Below, piece after piece: positions 13,159-20,876 of a stretch of 28,061 nt of DNA. A model generated the notes under the pieces. The model had not been told where the DNA came from, did no database searches, and saw only the letters and a list, made by a program, of their open reading frames with translations. The translations under genes and the position numbers were made by a program. Origin of the DNA: a virus; IMG/VR virus record IMGVR_UViG_3300042401_001450, positions 1 through 28,061 of that record. The stretch is one strand, 5' to 3'. Each line of letters starts with the position of its first letter. Position 1 is the first letter of the stretch.

Positions 13159-13530
13159 ATGGCGACCATCAATCCCACCATCAACAACGACGTCTCGTCA
13201 CTCGGGGGCTCGAAGGTCGTAGCCTGGGTGCTGCCCACCACGGGCGACACGGGTGCGCCGATTCGACTCGACCGATTCAGCATCAGTTCGTTCAGCGTGT
13301 TCGGCACCACGGTCACCTCGCTGGCGCTGCAAGGCAGCAACGACGCGGACGCACCGACCAATTGGAATCCGATGAAGGACGGGGCCGGCACGTCGCTTGG
13401 TGCGCTCAACGCGGCAGGTTTCTACACGCCGCGTGACCTACCGATCTGGGTCCGACCGGTGCTGACCACAGGCGCGGCGGTGACGGTGCAGATGGCGCTG
13501 CATCGCGGCGACATGGCGGCAAACGATTGA
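13159..13530 (+). CDS. Small virion-associated protein, 123 aa
   Basis: A 123-residue protein with AAGGA nine bases before ATG 13159, directly after the portal. The sequence looks all-beta (VVAWVLPTTGDTGAPI, FSISSFSVFGTTVTSLALQG, WVRPVLTTGAAVTVQMALH), as in small head-decoration or accessory proteins. Similar short beta proteins are common beside phage capsid genes. Its stop overlaps the lysozyme start as TGATG. No named family is recognised, so the virion role is inferred from position and fold type. Confidence 0.6.
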   Translation: MATINPTINNDVSSLGGSKVVAWVLPTTGDTGAPIRLDRFSISSFSVFGTTVTSLALQGSNDADAPTNWNPMKDGAGTSLGALNAAGFYTPRDLPIWVRPVLTTGAAVTVQMALHRGDMAAND

Positions 13531-14006
13531 TGTTCGAGAAGTCCCTCGACCGCGTCCTCATCAATGAGGGCGGCTACGTCAACGACCCGCAGGACCCGGG
13601 GGGCGAGACGCGCTGGGGCATCAGCAAGCGCAGCTACCCGAACCTCGACATCGCGAACCTCACCAAGGAGCAGGCCGGCGAGATCTACCGGCGCGACTTC
13701 TGGGACAAGTGCCACGCGGACAACTTGCCGCCTGCACTGGCGTTCCAAGTGTTCGACATGGCTGTCAATAGCGGCATCGGGACAGCCATTCGCAAGCTGC
13801 AACTGGCAGCCGGCGTGGCGGACGACGGCCAATTTGGGCCTGTAACCGCCGGTGCGGTCAGCAAAATGTCGGACCAGGAACTCACGATCGGGTTCCTGGC
13901 CGAGCGGTTGGACTTCATGCGCCGGCTCACCACCTGGCCAAGGTTCGGCGCTGGGTGGGCGGCGCGCATTGCCACCGACATGCGGCTCGCCGCAAAGGAT
14001 CTCTGA
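13530..14006 (+). CDS. GH108-type lysozyme (endolysin or virion muramidase)
   Basis: A 158-residue peptidoglycan hydrolase of the glycoside hydrolase 108 family. The signature INEGGYVNDPQDPGGETRWG contains catalytic Glu13. The C-terminal half (FQVFDMAVNSGIGTAIRKLQ, DDGQFGPVT) matches the peptidoglycan-binding unit usual in this family. Length agrees. There is no signal peptide or membrane anchor, so release would need a holin or delivery in the virion. The start is ATG 13530, overlapping the preceding stop. It sits inside the head gene block, 11 kb from the holin, which is unusual and leaves open whether it lyses the host or opens the wall during DNA entry. Confidence 0.9.
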   Translation: MFEKSLDRVLINEGGYVNDPQDPGGETRWGISKRSYPNLDIANLTKEQAGEIYRRDFWDKCHADNLPPALAFQVFDMAVNSGIGTAIRKLQLAAGVADDGQFGPVTAGAVSKMSDQELTIGFLAERLDFMRRLTTWPRFGAGWAARIATDMRLAAKDL

Positions 14007-14476
14007 AGACCTGCATCACCTGCAGCGTCAACCAACCCCCGGAGAACTTCAGCAAGTACACGCGGCGCTGCCGCACTTGCACAAGTGCGCGCCAACGCGC
14101 CATGCGCAGCGCTGACCTGGACCGAGTCCGAGCGCTTGAGCGCGCCCGCAAGAGAGCGCACAAGGCGCGCCGCCCTGGCAGCGTACAGACGTCTGGCGCT
14201 GCCTGGCAGCGGCGCAACCTGCACAAACGCGCGGCCACACAGGCTCAACGACGAGCCTCCGCCAGGCGGCCATGTCTCTGGGTCGACCGAGAAGTTGTGG
14301 CGGGCTTCTACGCGATGGCGAGACTCTACCGCTCAGCGGGCCTGGACTGCCAGGTGGACCACATCGTGCCGCTGCGCAGCCGCGTGGTGTGCGGGCTGCA
14401 TGTGCAGGACAACCTGCAGATCATCCTCACCACAGAGAACCGGGCCAAGGGCAACAGGCACTGGCCATGCATGTGA
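13955..14476 (+). CDS. HNH endonuclease with N-terminal zinc ribbon
   Basis: The N-terminal part has two cysteine pairs (KTCITC and RRCRTC) as in HNH proteins with a treble-clef or zinc-ribbon head, then a basic helix-rich linker. The C-terminal HNH core is DHIVPLRSRVVCGLHVQDNL and TTENRAKGN, giving catalytic His136, His149 and Asn162 when numbered from GTG 13955. The start is uncertain. GTG 13955 lies 52 bases inside the lysozyme gene; downstream only CTG 14003 or ATG 14102 (which would lose the zinc ribbon) are available. Such free-standing HNH enzymes may be mobile or may take part in packaging; it lies between lysozyme and scaffold. Confidence 0.8.
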   Translation: MGGAHCHRHAARRKGSLKTCITCSVNQPPENFSKYTRRCRTCTSARQRAMRSADLDRVRALERARKRAHKARRPGSVQTSGAAWQRRNLHKRAATQAQRRASARRPCLWVDREVVAGFYAMARLYRSAGLDCQVDHIVPLRSRVVCGLHVQDNLQIILTTENRAKGNRHWPCM

Positions 14477-14589
14477 GACCACCCGGTCGCACCGTCTCGC
14501 GTAGTCACGTTTTGCGTTATTCCGCATGCCACTCAGACTGCGCGGTAATCGCGCGCGCACCCGCGCGTTGAAGCACACCCACCAGAGCA

Positions 14590-14793
14590 ATGAACGAGAT
14601 CAACCTGTCATGGGCAGCAGTTGTGACCTGGAGCCAAACCGAGTTGGATCGGCTGCGCAAGCAGAACGATTCGCTTGAGATGGACCTGGTACAGACAGCA
14701 GCCTTGCGCGGGGAGATCCGGGCTCTGAAAAGGCTTATTGACCTGCCGGCAGCGGCGGCTCGAAAGGCGCAGCAGGCCCTCAGCGAAAACTGA
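14590..14793 (+). CDS. Small coiled-coil protein, 67 aa
   Basis: A 67-residue protein with heptad-like helices (TELDRLRKQNDSLEMDLVQT, then LRGEIRALKRLIDLPAA) and no cysteines. ATG 14590 has a weak AGAG upstream. It lies between the HNH and scaffold genes. The 113 bp before it contain GC-rich alternating cgcg stretches but no promoter I can support. Function unknown; an assembly or scaffold accessory role is possible by position. Confidence 0.55.
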   Translation: MNEINLSWAAVVTWSQTELDRLRKQNDSLEMDLVQTAALRGEIRALKRLIDLPAAAARKAQQALSEN

Positions 14794-14820
14794 GCGCTTG
14801 GTCCAGAGGACTGAAACGAG

Positions 14821-15654
14821 ATGGCTGAACAAGACACGACCCAAGCGGATTGGGATGCGGTAAACGTCGAACGCACGAACGAATTCGAAGCGCTGGTTTC
14901 ACCACCGCAAGACGTCGAGAGCGCGGAGGCACCTCCGACCCAGGAAGTAGCAGTCGATCCATACGCAGGGTTGTCATCGGATGTGCGCGCCAAGTTGGAG
15001 CGCTTCGATCAGATGGCGGCAACGCAGACGGATCTGTTCAACAAGCTCAAAGAAACACAAGGTCGCGTTGGCGCCTTGCAGAGTGAGTTCGCAAAGCAGC
15101 GGCAAGCAGCCGAGGCACCGACTCAACGGCAGGTGGCTGCAGCGGCCAAGGACCCGGAGAAGTGGGCCGGCCTGAAGAATGACTTCCCCGAGTGGGGAGA
15201 GGGAATTGCGGAGTTCGTGGAGTCCCGCATCGGCGCGATCAGTCAAGGCCAAGGCCTGACTGCTGAGCAAGTCGAGCAAGCGGTGGCGTTGCGGACAGAA
15301 GCGTTGGCGTCTGACTTTCAGAAGGCCCTGGTCGAGATCAAGTACGAGACCTGGGAAGACGAGGTGAAGACGCCTGAGTTCGGCGCATGGTTTGGGGCAC
15401 AACGCCCTGAGATCCAGTCGCTGGCCAGCAGTGTGAAGGGCAAAGACGCTCTGAAGATGCTGGACCTCTTCTACGAGTCGAAGAAAAAACCCGTCGCCGA
15501 TGTGCGGCAGACGCGCCAGGACAAGCTGGCCGCTGCAGTCACGGCAAAGCCCGGCGCTCCAGTCCAAACGAAGACGTTTGATGACATGAGCCAGTCGGAG
15601 CAGTGGAATTACTTGGCCGAAGAGCGATCGCGAAAGCAGCGCGCTGAGGCCTGA
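14821..15654 (+). CDS. Capsid scaffolding protein
   Basis: A 277-residue acidic, Gln/Ala/Glu-rich, largely helical protein directly before the major capsid gene, the normal place for a scaffold. The N-terminal 60 residues are acidic and probably disordered. A coiled coil follows (FDQMAATQTDLFNKLKETQG, VGALQSEFAKQRQ), with helices in the middle (TAEQVEQAVALRTEALASD), and the C-terminus is basic (AEERSRKQRAEA), as in scaffolds that bind coat protein through basic C-terminal helices. GAGGA lies upstream of the ATG. It would direct procapsid assembly and leave the head before DNA enters. Confidence 0.8.
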   Translation: MAEQDTTQADWDAVNVERTNEFEALVSPPQDVESAEAPPTQEVAVDPYAGLSSDVRAKLERFDQMAATQTDLFNKLKETQGRVGALQSEFAKQRQAAEAPTQRQVAAAAKDPEKWAGLKNDFPEWGEGIAEFVESRIGAISQGQGLTAEQVEQAVALRTEALASDFQKALVEIKYETWEDEVKTPEFGAWFGAQRPEIQSLASSVKGKDALKMLDLFYESKKKPVADVRQTRQDKLAAAVTAKPGAPVQTKTFDDMSQSEQWNYLAEERSRKQRAEA

Positions 15655-15668
15655 CAAAGGAACGAGCG

Positions 15669-16727
15669 ATGTCTCTCCAAGGTTATTCAACCGTTGCGTC
15701 ACGCAACCTGATCCGCGCGGCTCAAGACATGCTTGCGCATGCCCAGCCGATTACCGTTCTGGGCGACTTCGGCACCCAGCGCGAGATGCCCCAAAACAGC
15801 ACCGACACCCTGGTGTTCCGGCGCACCCTGCCCTTCGGCGCCAGCACCAGCGGCACGTCGATTGAAGGCTCGACCCGTTACACCGGCACCCCGGTGATCA
15901 CCCCGACCGCATTCGTGCTGGGCGAAGGTGCCACCCCGAACGCCAACACGATCTCGTTCCAAGACGTTGTCGTGTCGCTGCAGCAGTACGGTCTGCTCTT
16001 CAAGTTCTCGGCCAAGGTCGAGTTGCTGTACGAAGACGACATCCCAGGCGAGATGGTCAAGCTCACGGGCGAGACCATGGCCGAGGTGCTGGAACTCGTG
16101 CGCTACGGTGTCCTGAAGGCCGGCAGCACGGTCATCTACAGCAACGGCAGCAGCCGCGCTGCAGTCAACACCCCCATCTCGCTGAACGCTCTGCGCAAAG
16201 CGGCCCGCACGCTGGAGTCCAACCGGGCCAAGCGCGTGTCGAGCCGCCTGGCACCAGGTGTCAACTTCGGCACTCGTGCTGTGCAGCCTGCGTTCCTGGT
16301 GTTCGTTCACACCGATGCGGTGTCCGACATCCGCAACCTGCCGGGCTTCACCAAGGTCGAGGAGTACGGCACCTACAAGCCGATCCATGACAACGAGATC
16401 GGCGCCTGCGAGGACTTCCGGTTCGTCAAGTCGCCGCTGCTGGCCTCGTTCCTGGCCGCCGGCTCGGGCACCTTGAACGGCGCTCTGTCGCTGGGCGCGT
16501 CCAACGTCGACGTCTACCCGTTCCTGGTGATCGGCGAGGACGCTTGGGGCCAGGTTGCGCTCAAGGGGATGAACTCGATCAAGCCGACCGTGCTGAAGTC
16601 GCAAAACATCAACCACGCCAACCCGCTGGGCCAGTTCGGCTACGTCGGTGCGAGCACCTGGTTCGCCGCTGTGCGCTTGAACGAGGCCTGGATGGCTCGC
16701 ATCGAGTGCGCGGTCACTGCGCTCTGA
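15669..16727 (+). CDS. Major capsid protein, N4-gp56 family type
   Basis: A 352-residue coat protein with a strong AAAGGAA ribosome binding site. The N-terminus (SRNLIRAAQDMLAHAQPI), then TLVFRRTLPFG, SFQDVVVSLQQYGLLFKFSA, NLPGFTKVEEYG and the C-terminal LNEAWMARIECA are typical of the N4-gp56-like major capsid proteins, an HK97-fold branch. Length fits. It follows the scaffold and precedes two beta-rich paralogues, which are likely decoration proteins. Codon use is strongly biased to G/C-ending codons, as expected for the most abundant virion protein. Confidence 0.9.
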   Translation: MSLQGYSTVASRNLIRAAQDMLAHAQPITVLGDFGTQREMPQNSTDTLVFRRTLPFGASTSGTSIEGSTRYTGTPVITPTAFVLGEGATPNANTISFQDVVVSLQQYGLLFKFSAKVELLYEDDIPGEMVKLTGETMAEVLELVRYGVLKAGSTVIYSNGSSRAAVNTPISLNALRKAARTLESNRAKRVSSRLAPGVNFGTRAVQPAFLVFVHTDAVSDIRNLPGFTKVEEYGTYKPIHDNEIGACEDFRFVKSPLLASFLAAGSGTLNGALSLGASNVDVYPFLVIGEDAWGQVALKGMNSIKPTVLKSQNINHANPLGQFGYVGASTWFAAVRLNEAWMARIECAVTAL

Positions 16728-16733
16728 TCGATC

Positions 16734-17255
16734 ATGGAAAAAATCAAGCAGTACCTCCTCGCTGGCGGGGGCTCAGCGCTCGCGCTGCCTGAGACCTTCG
16801 TTCGGGCATTCAACACTCTGTTCACTGGCCAGGCGCTTACGAGTTCTGGTTGGAACGTTGGCACAGGTTTGCTGGTGCCACGCACCGGCACCCCGGTGAC
16901 CTTCGTCCAGGTCAATGGTGCGGTTGTGAAGCTGTCGACCAACGTCAGCGCTCCTTCGCTTCCGGCCTCGTTCGTCCTGACCACCGGCCAGTACGGGGTG
17001 ATCCTGACCACCTGCGACTCGGTCGGCACGCTGCGCAACTACTTCTCGACGGTAGTGACGGCGGCGAGCGTGACCAACGGCGGCACGGCGGGTCTTGTCT
17101 TCCCACAGATCCCAGCGACTGAGGCTGTGATCGGCATCGTCTATCTCGCGCCCACAACGACATTCACTGGCGGCACAACCGCCCTGGATGCCGCCAACGT
17201 GAACGCGGTCTTCTCCTCTGTCGTCGGCCCGTTCTACCCGAACGCCGTCATCTAA
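16734..17255 (+). CDS. Putative head decoration protein, 173 aa (paralogue 1)
   Basis: A 173-residue Thr/Val/Gly-rich, all-beta-looking protein starting six bases after the capsid gene. Its C-terminal part (ATEAVIGIVYLAPTTTFTGG followed by TTALDAANV) aligns by eye with the same part of the next gene (SRALVGVFTVYASTAVYTAG followed by TTTIGTGN). Position after the coat gene, lack of enzymatic motifs and beta richness suggest a decoration or head-stabilising protein. The ribosome binding site is weak, so coupling to the capsid gene is likely. Confidence 0.6.
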   Translation: MEKIKQYLLAGGGSALALPETFVRAFNTLFTGQALTSSGWNVGTGLLVPRTGTPVTFVQVNGAVVKLSTNVSAPSLPASFVLTTGQYGVILTTCDSVGTLRNYFSTVVTAASVTNGGTAGLVFPQIPATEAVIGIVYLAPTTTFTGGTTALDAANVNAVFSSVVGPFYPNAVI

Positions 17256-17266
17256 AGGTAAAACAA

Positions 17267-17767
17267 ATGGCTATCAATCTTGAGCAAGCAAATGGCGGTA
17301 CGTTTTGCGTCGGCAAAGCGGGCCTGATCGTCGGCACCACGACCAGTCTGATCAAAACCGTCGCGACGATCAACCCGGTCATCGATGGTGTCTACACAAC
17401 GGCCAAGACGGCTACGGACAACATCGCCTGGGCGGTGCCTGCGGGCAGTCGTACCGACCCGATCACCGGCGCCTCGATCGCGCTGTTTGCCTACAACACC
17501 ACGGTGCCGATCGGCTCGAAGTGCAGCTTCGGCCTGTGGATTGACTCGGCGGCCGCCTTCACGATGACGCAGGGTCCGATCGCTGCGGTGATCACCTCGA
17601 CGGACAAGGTCGCTCCTCCGCCGAACCCTGGCAGCCGCGCGCTGGTGGGCGTGTTCACCGTCTATGCGAGCACTGCGGTCTACACCGCTGGCACGACCAC
17701 GATCGGCACGGGCAACACGGTGACCTACACCGACACCTTCTCCTTCCAAGCGGTCAACATCGCCTGA
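17267..17767 (+). CDS. Putative head decoration protein, 166 aa (paralogue 2)
   Basis: A 166-residue beta-rich protein with AAAGG upstream of ATG 17267. It shares a C-terminal pattern with the preceding gene: G-x-I-x-A-V-I, then a proline-containing turn, V-G-x-(3), and a (T/A)GTT run. Two cysteines occur (TFCVGKAG and SKCSFG). It is followed at once by a strong hairpin, so the two paralogues share the transcript of the capsid gene. A virion surface role is inferred. Confidence 0.6.
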   Translation: MAINLEQANGGTFCVGKAGLIVGTTTSLIKTVATINPVIDGVYTTAKTATDNIAWAVPAGSRTDPITGASIALFAYNTTVPIGSKCSFGLWIDSAAAFTMTQGPIAAVITSTDKVAPPPNPGSRALVGVFTVYASTAVYTAGTTTIGTGNTVTYTDTFSFQAVNIA

Positions 17768-17777
17768 TAAGGGTTTG

Positions 17778-17813
17778 CAGGCCCCATGCCACCACCCGTG
17801 GCATTGGGGCCTG
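17778..17813 (+). terminator. Strong hairpin after the capsid gene block
   Basis: CAGGCCCCATGCCAC pairs with GTGGCATTGGGGCCTG around a five-base CACCC loop, with one bulged base: about 15 base pairs. Only a short T-pair follows, so termination may be partial. It lies between the decoration-like genes and the tail block, where many phages place a terminator to set high capsid expression apart. Confidence 0.75.
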
Positions 17814-17835
17814 TTCCACATCTGAAAGACCCACC

Positions 17836-18282
17836 ATGGCTATCAAACAATCCGCACAGATCGAAGGCCTGAAGGCCAAGGGTGTCGACATCGTCGATGA
17901 CGCACCGACCATCGAGCCTGTGACAAAAGGCGACTTCAAGAAGATTGCAGACGACGAGGCATTCATGCATGAGTCTGTGGTCGTAATGCTCTTCCCGACC
18001 ACTGATGCCAACGCGCCACCTTACGCGTTGATCAACGTGAACGGTGACCGGACGGTCATCCGACGCAGCGAGAAGACGGTGATCAAGCGCAAGCACCTAG
18101 AGGTCCTGGCGCGCATGAAAGAGACACGCTGGGCCCAGGCGATACCAGACGGCTACGTCGGCCAGATCGGTGCTGAGTCGTTGCGCGGGCACACCGCGTT
18201 GGCGTATCCGTTCCAGGTCTTGGAGGACAAGAACCCCCGGGGCATGGCCTGGCTTGAACACGTACTGGCCGAAGCAGCCTAA
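17836..18282 (+). CDS. Conserved-type phage protein of unknown function, 148 aa
   Basis: A 148-residue protein. Residues about 43-80 read HESVVVMLFPTTDANAPPYA followed by LINVNGDRTVIRR, then a basic KTVIKRKHLEVLARMKET. This resembles a small family often found after N4-gp56-type capsid genes, with a strand-rich 'v.v.vNG....i.Rg' core and a following 'levL' helix. The function of that family is not known to me. The position suggests a head-completion or neck component. Confidence 0.6.
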   Translation: MAIKQSAQIEGLKAKGVDIVDDAPTIEPVTKGDFKKIADDEAFMHESVVVMLFPTTDANAPPYALINVNGDRTVIRRSEKTVIKRKHLEVLARMKETRWAQAIPDGYVGQIGAESLRGHTALAYPFQVLEDKNPRGMAWLEHVLAEAA

Positions 18283-18295
18283 CTTGAGTCCGTAG

Positions 18296-18880
18296 ATGCA
18301 GCGATATTTCAACGTCATTCAAGACCGAGGCGGCAATGCCATCCTCGGTGTGTCCATCACGGTCCTGAATGCCGATGGATCTGCGCCAACGCTGTACGCC
18401 GGGAACGGCGTGCTGCCTATGGCCAGCAATGTGCTCACCAGCAACGCGGATGGTGAGTACAGTTTCTACGCTGCAAACGGCAAGTACACGCTGACCTATT
18501 CCGGCACGGGTTACGTGACCGAGAGTTGGGACGGCACGGTGTTGTTCGACAAGGATGACCTGTTTGGCGTCCCGAACTTGCTACCGGCAGCAAGCGGGGG
18601 GACTGGGCTTGCCGCAGCGGGCGCGGCGGGCAACTTGCTCACCAGCAATGGCACTTCCTGGACCAGCGCGCTGCCGCCGCCAATTCTTACTGCACCGGGC
18701 GCATCGGGCAACTTGCTCACCAGCGATGGCTCGGTCTGGACAAGTTCGCCATCAAGCCTGGCAGCGGCCGGCACCTTGGGGAATGTGCTCACCAGCAACG
18801 GGACTGCCTGGGCAAGTTCATCGCCTGCGTCAGTTCTGTCTACCCCCGGCTTCATTCTCCAGTCATTCGGCATCGTCTAA
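18296..18880 (+). CDS. Tail fibre-like protein with short repeats, 194 aa
   Basis: A 194-residue fibre-type protein. The N-terminus (MQRYFNVIQDRGGNAILG, SITVLNADGS, DGEYSFYAANGKYTLTYSG) is a beta domain common at the base of phage fibres. The rest carries repeats of the form GNLLTSNGTSWTS, GNLLTSDGSVWTS and GNVLTSNGTAWAS preceded by AAAGAAG-like stretches, typical of trimeric fibre shafts. It has no C-terminal receptor domain or chaperone and is short, so it may join other fibre subunits. The ribosome binding site is weak. Confidence 0.7.
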   Translation: MQRYFNVIQDRGGNAILGVSITVLNADGSAPTLYAGNGVLPMASNVLTSNADGEYSFYAANGKYTLTYSGTGYVTESWDGTVLFDKDDLFGVPNLLPAASGGTGLAAAGAAGNLLTSNGTSWTSALPPPILTAPGASGNLLTSDGSVWTSSPSSLAAAGTLGNVLTSNGTAWASSSPASVLSTPGFILQSFGIV

Positions 18881-18889
18881 AGGCGAAAC

Positions 18890-19273
18890 ATGTCTATATC
18901 AGCGCAATTCGCATCCACAGTTCGCGGGGCCATGGGCGCCCTGTCAGCAGCCAACGCAGCGCGTGATGGCACTGGCACGGTCGTCACGTTGTTCACTGCA
19001 GGCGCTTCGGGCTCGCGTATTGACGACATCTACATCGTCGCCACGGGTACGACGACCGCTGGCGTCATCAGACTGTTCCTCCACGACGGCACGACGGCGC
19101 GACTGCTGTCCGAGAACCTGGTCAGTGCCATCACGCCGAGTACGACGATCCCGGTCTGGAGCACTACGCTGCTCGGCCAGGGCATCGTGATTCCATCAGG
19201 TTGGTCGCTGCGGGCTACCACCAATAACGCGGAGACATTCAACATCATCGTGACCCGCGCAGGAGACTTCTGA
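18890..19273 (+). CDS. Virion-associated beta protein, 127 aa
   Basis: A 127-residue protein with AAAGG before ATG 18890. It has the pattern TAGASGSRIDDIYIVATGTT, then RLFLHDGTTARLL and TLLGQGIVIPSGWSLRATT. This looks like the small beta-sandwich proteins found beside phage fibres, whose role I do not know. Its stop overlaps the next start as TGATG (19271-19275), so it is coupled to the Asp-box protein and may be its assembly partner or a fibre base subunit. Confidence 0.6.
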   Translation: MSISAQFASTVRGAMGALSAANAARDGTGTVVTLFTAGASGSRIDDIYIVATGTTTAGVIRLFLHDGTTARLLSENLVSAITPSTTIPVWSTTLLGQGIVIPSGWSLRATTNNAETFNIIVTRAGDF

Positions 19274-20592
19274 TGAACCAGGGCGTATTTTCTGGAACAG
19301 CGTTGAGTGGCGTAACTGGTTCGGGCGCGGGCCCTATTGGTACGCAAGCGGTTATGCAGGACGTTGGGCCAACGGTCACGATGGGGGACTCCAGTGTTTG
19401 GATTCGGGCGGGGACTTCCGTTACCCCCGCTTATGCTCCGCAGTTGGCAGCAATCAAGAATTATAGGCTGGTTGGAACTGAAGCAACTACTGCAATACCT
19501 TCTACCTCAACAATAGTTCAAGTTGCCTCCAACGGCGCGGGTACGCTCGTTGCTAGTACTTATAGCGTTATAAACACTGTGTACAGGTCTACGGACAATG
19601 GGTTAACGTGGTCAACGGTTAACCCTGGTGTTTTAAGTCTAGCCAATAACCCATACTATCAAGGAATAGCCTATGGGGGCGGGCGGTTTGTAGCCGCCGT
19701 TTGGATACAAGGGCTTGGCTATGGGTGGTTGGCTTACTCTACGGATGGGCTAACTTGGACTATGGGCGCACAAATTCCTAATATGGACGGTCTTTATAAC
19801 TACATTCGTCTTGTTTATGCTTCTGGGCAATTTGTAGGTGTTGCTAATGCGCATAATAATGTGACAGCCGCTATAGGTTGTTTTACGTTTTATAGCACAA
19901 ACGGCAGTGCGTGCACTACCTATAACGGCGGGGTATCATTAAACTCCGCTATGCAAAATAACGCCCAGAATCAGCAGGGCTTTGGAATTATTTCTAGCGG
20001 CGCGGTAGTTATAGTTTTTCCGCTTTATATACCAGGCGCAATTACACCTTGGGTATACTCTTTGGATTCCGGTGTTACCTGGTCAACCACAACGCCGGGG
20101 TCCAGTTCTGGGTACTACGTTGCTATCGGTATAAATGGTACAGCAGTAGTTGCTATGGTAAATGGAACTTTCCAGTACTGGGCAAGCCTGGCTTCGCCAA
20201 CAGTATACACAACGAAAGGATTTGATTCGTTATTTGGCTATAGCCCATATTATGCCTCCTCACCGATAGGCTTTTTTAATACAGGAACAGGGGCAGATCA
20301 AAAAACATTTGCCACCACGGGGTTTGGCTACGTTTTTCAAATGTCAAATGATTTGAAAACCGTTTTGCCAGGCACGACCACGCAATTGTTAAATAGCCCA
20401 AACACAACGTATTACACAAGTATGCCTTGTGCTGCGACAGACGCTGTGGTGTATCAAGGTTACGGCAATACGACGACTTACGATGCAAGCCTAAGCACGT
20501 TCAAAAAAGTTGGTATTAAGAATACTGGGTGGATTCCCAGCGCCGGCGCCAATTACTACAACGGTCAAACTTGGTATGTGAGGGCAAAATGA
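19273..20592 (+). CDS. Asp-box (BNR) beta-propeller protein, candidate receptor-binding protein
   Basis: A 439-residue protein with several Asp-box motifs: STDNGLTW at residues 106-113, STDGLTW at 156-162, SLDSGVTW at 263-270 and a degenerate STNG at 208. These mark a sialidase-like beta-propeller fold, used by phages for sugar binding or cleavage, so host-surface recognition is likely. No clear sialidase catalytic arginine triad is visible. AGGAG lies upstream. The gene is far AT-richer than its neighbours: I count 22 G+C of 60 in 19801-19860 against 43 of 60 in 12421-12480 of the portal gene. It also uses ATA, TTA and AAT-type codons that are rare elsewhere here. Acquisition from a different source is likely. 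Confidence 0.75.
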   Translation: MNQGVFSGTALSGVTGSGAGPIGTQAVMQDVGPTVTMGDSSVWIRAGTSVTPAYAPQLAAIKNYRLVGTEATTAIPSTSTIVQVASNGAGTLVASTYSVINTVYRSTDNGLTWSTVNPGVLSLANNPYYQGIAYGGGRFVAAVWIQGLGYGWLAYSTDGLTWTMGAQIPNMDGLYNYIRLVYASGQFVGVANAHNNVTAAIGCFTFYSTNGSACTTYNGGVSLNSAMQNNAQNQQGFGIISSGAVVIVFPLYIPGAITPWVYSLDSGVTWSTTTPGSSSGYYVAIGINGTAVVAMVNGTFQYWASLASPTVYTTKGFDSLFGYSPYYASSPIGFFNTGTGADQKTFATTGFGYVFQMSNDLKTVLPGTTTQLLNSPNTTYYTSMPCAATDAVVYQGYGNTTTYDASLSTFKKVGIKNTGWIPSAGANYYNGQTWYVRAK

Positions 20593-20876
20593 TGACACCC
20601 GCTAGGATAGCCCAAACGGGCACTCCAAATATCATTACCAAAGTGGCAATGATTACCCGGTTTACAACTCCCGAGTTTACCGGGGTTCTTACCGCCGCCA
20701 AAACAGATGTAGATGTTGAGGCCTGGTATGTTTTATTTACAGCCGCAGGGTCAATCAATCTGGACGATCCACGCACTGCTTCAGGCGTTTACTTCTTGGC
20801 AACCAAAAATCTGCTGACCCAAGAACGTGCTGTAGAAATTGCTACTGACCCAGTGCAACCCCCGGAACGTCCGTAA
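20589..20876 (+). CDS. Hypothetical 95-aa protein in the AT-rich island
   Basis: A 95-residue protein whose ATG at 20589 overlaps the preceding stop as ATGA, with gaggg upstream. It looks beta-rich (NIITKVAMITRFTTPEF, EAWYVLFTAAGSINLDDPRT) and has no known motif. Its composition is still lower in G+C than the flanking blocks, so it probably travelled with the Asp-box gene. It ends directly before the GTG of the adaptor gene. A fibre accessory or chaperone role is a guess from the coupling. Confidence 0.5.
   Translation: MMTPARIAQTGTPNIITKVAMITRFTTPEFTGVLTAAKTDVDVEAWYVLFTAAGSINLDDPRTASGVYFLATKNLLTQERAVEIATDPVQPPERP

Noticed and set aside
18296-20592. A diversity-generating retroelement acting on the fibre genes
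   Set aside because: No reverse transcriptase, no template repeat and no C-type-lectin-like variable end are present in the window; the short repeats in 18296-18880 are ordinary shaft repeats.
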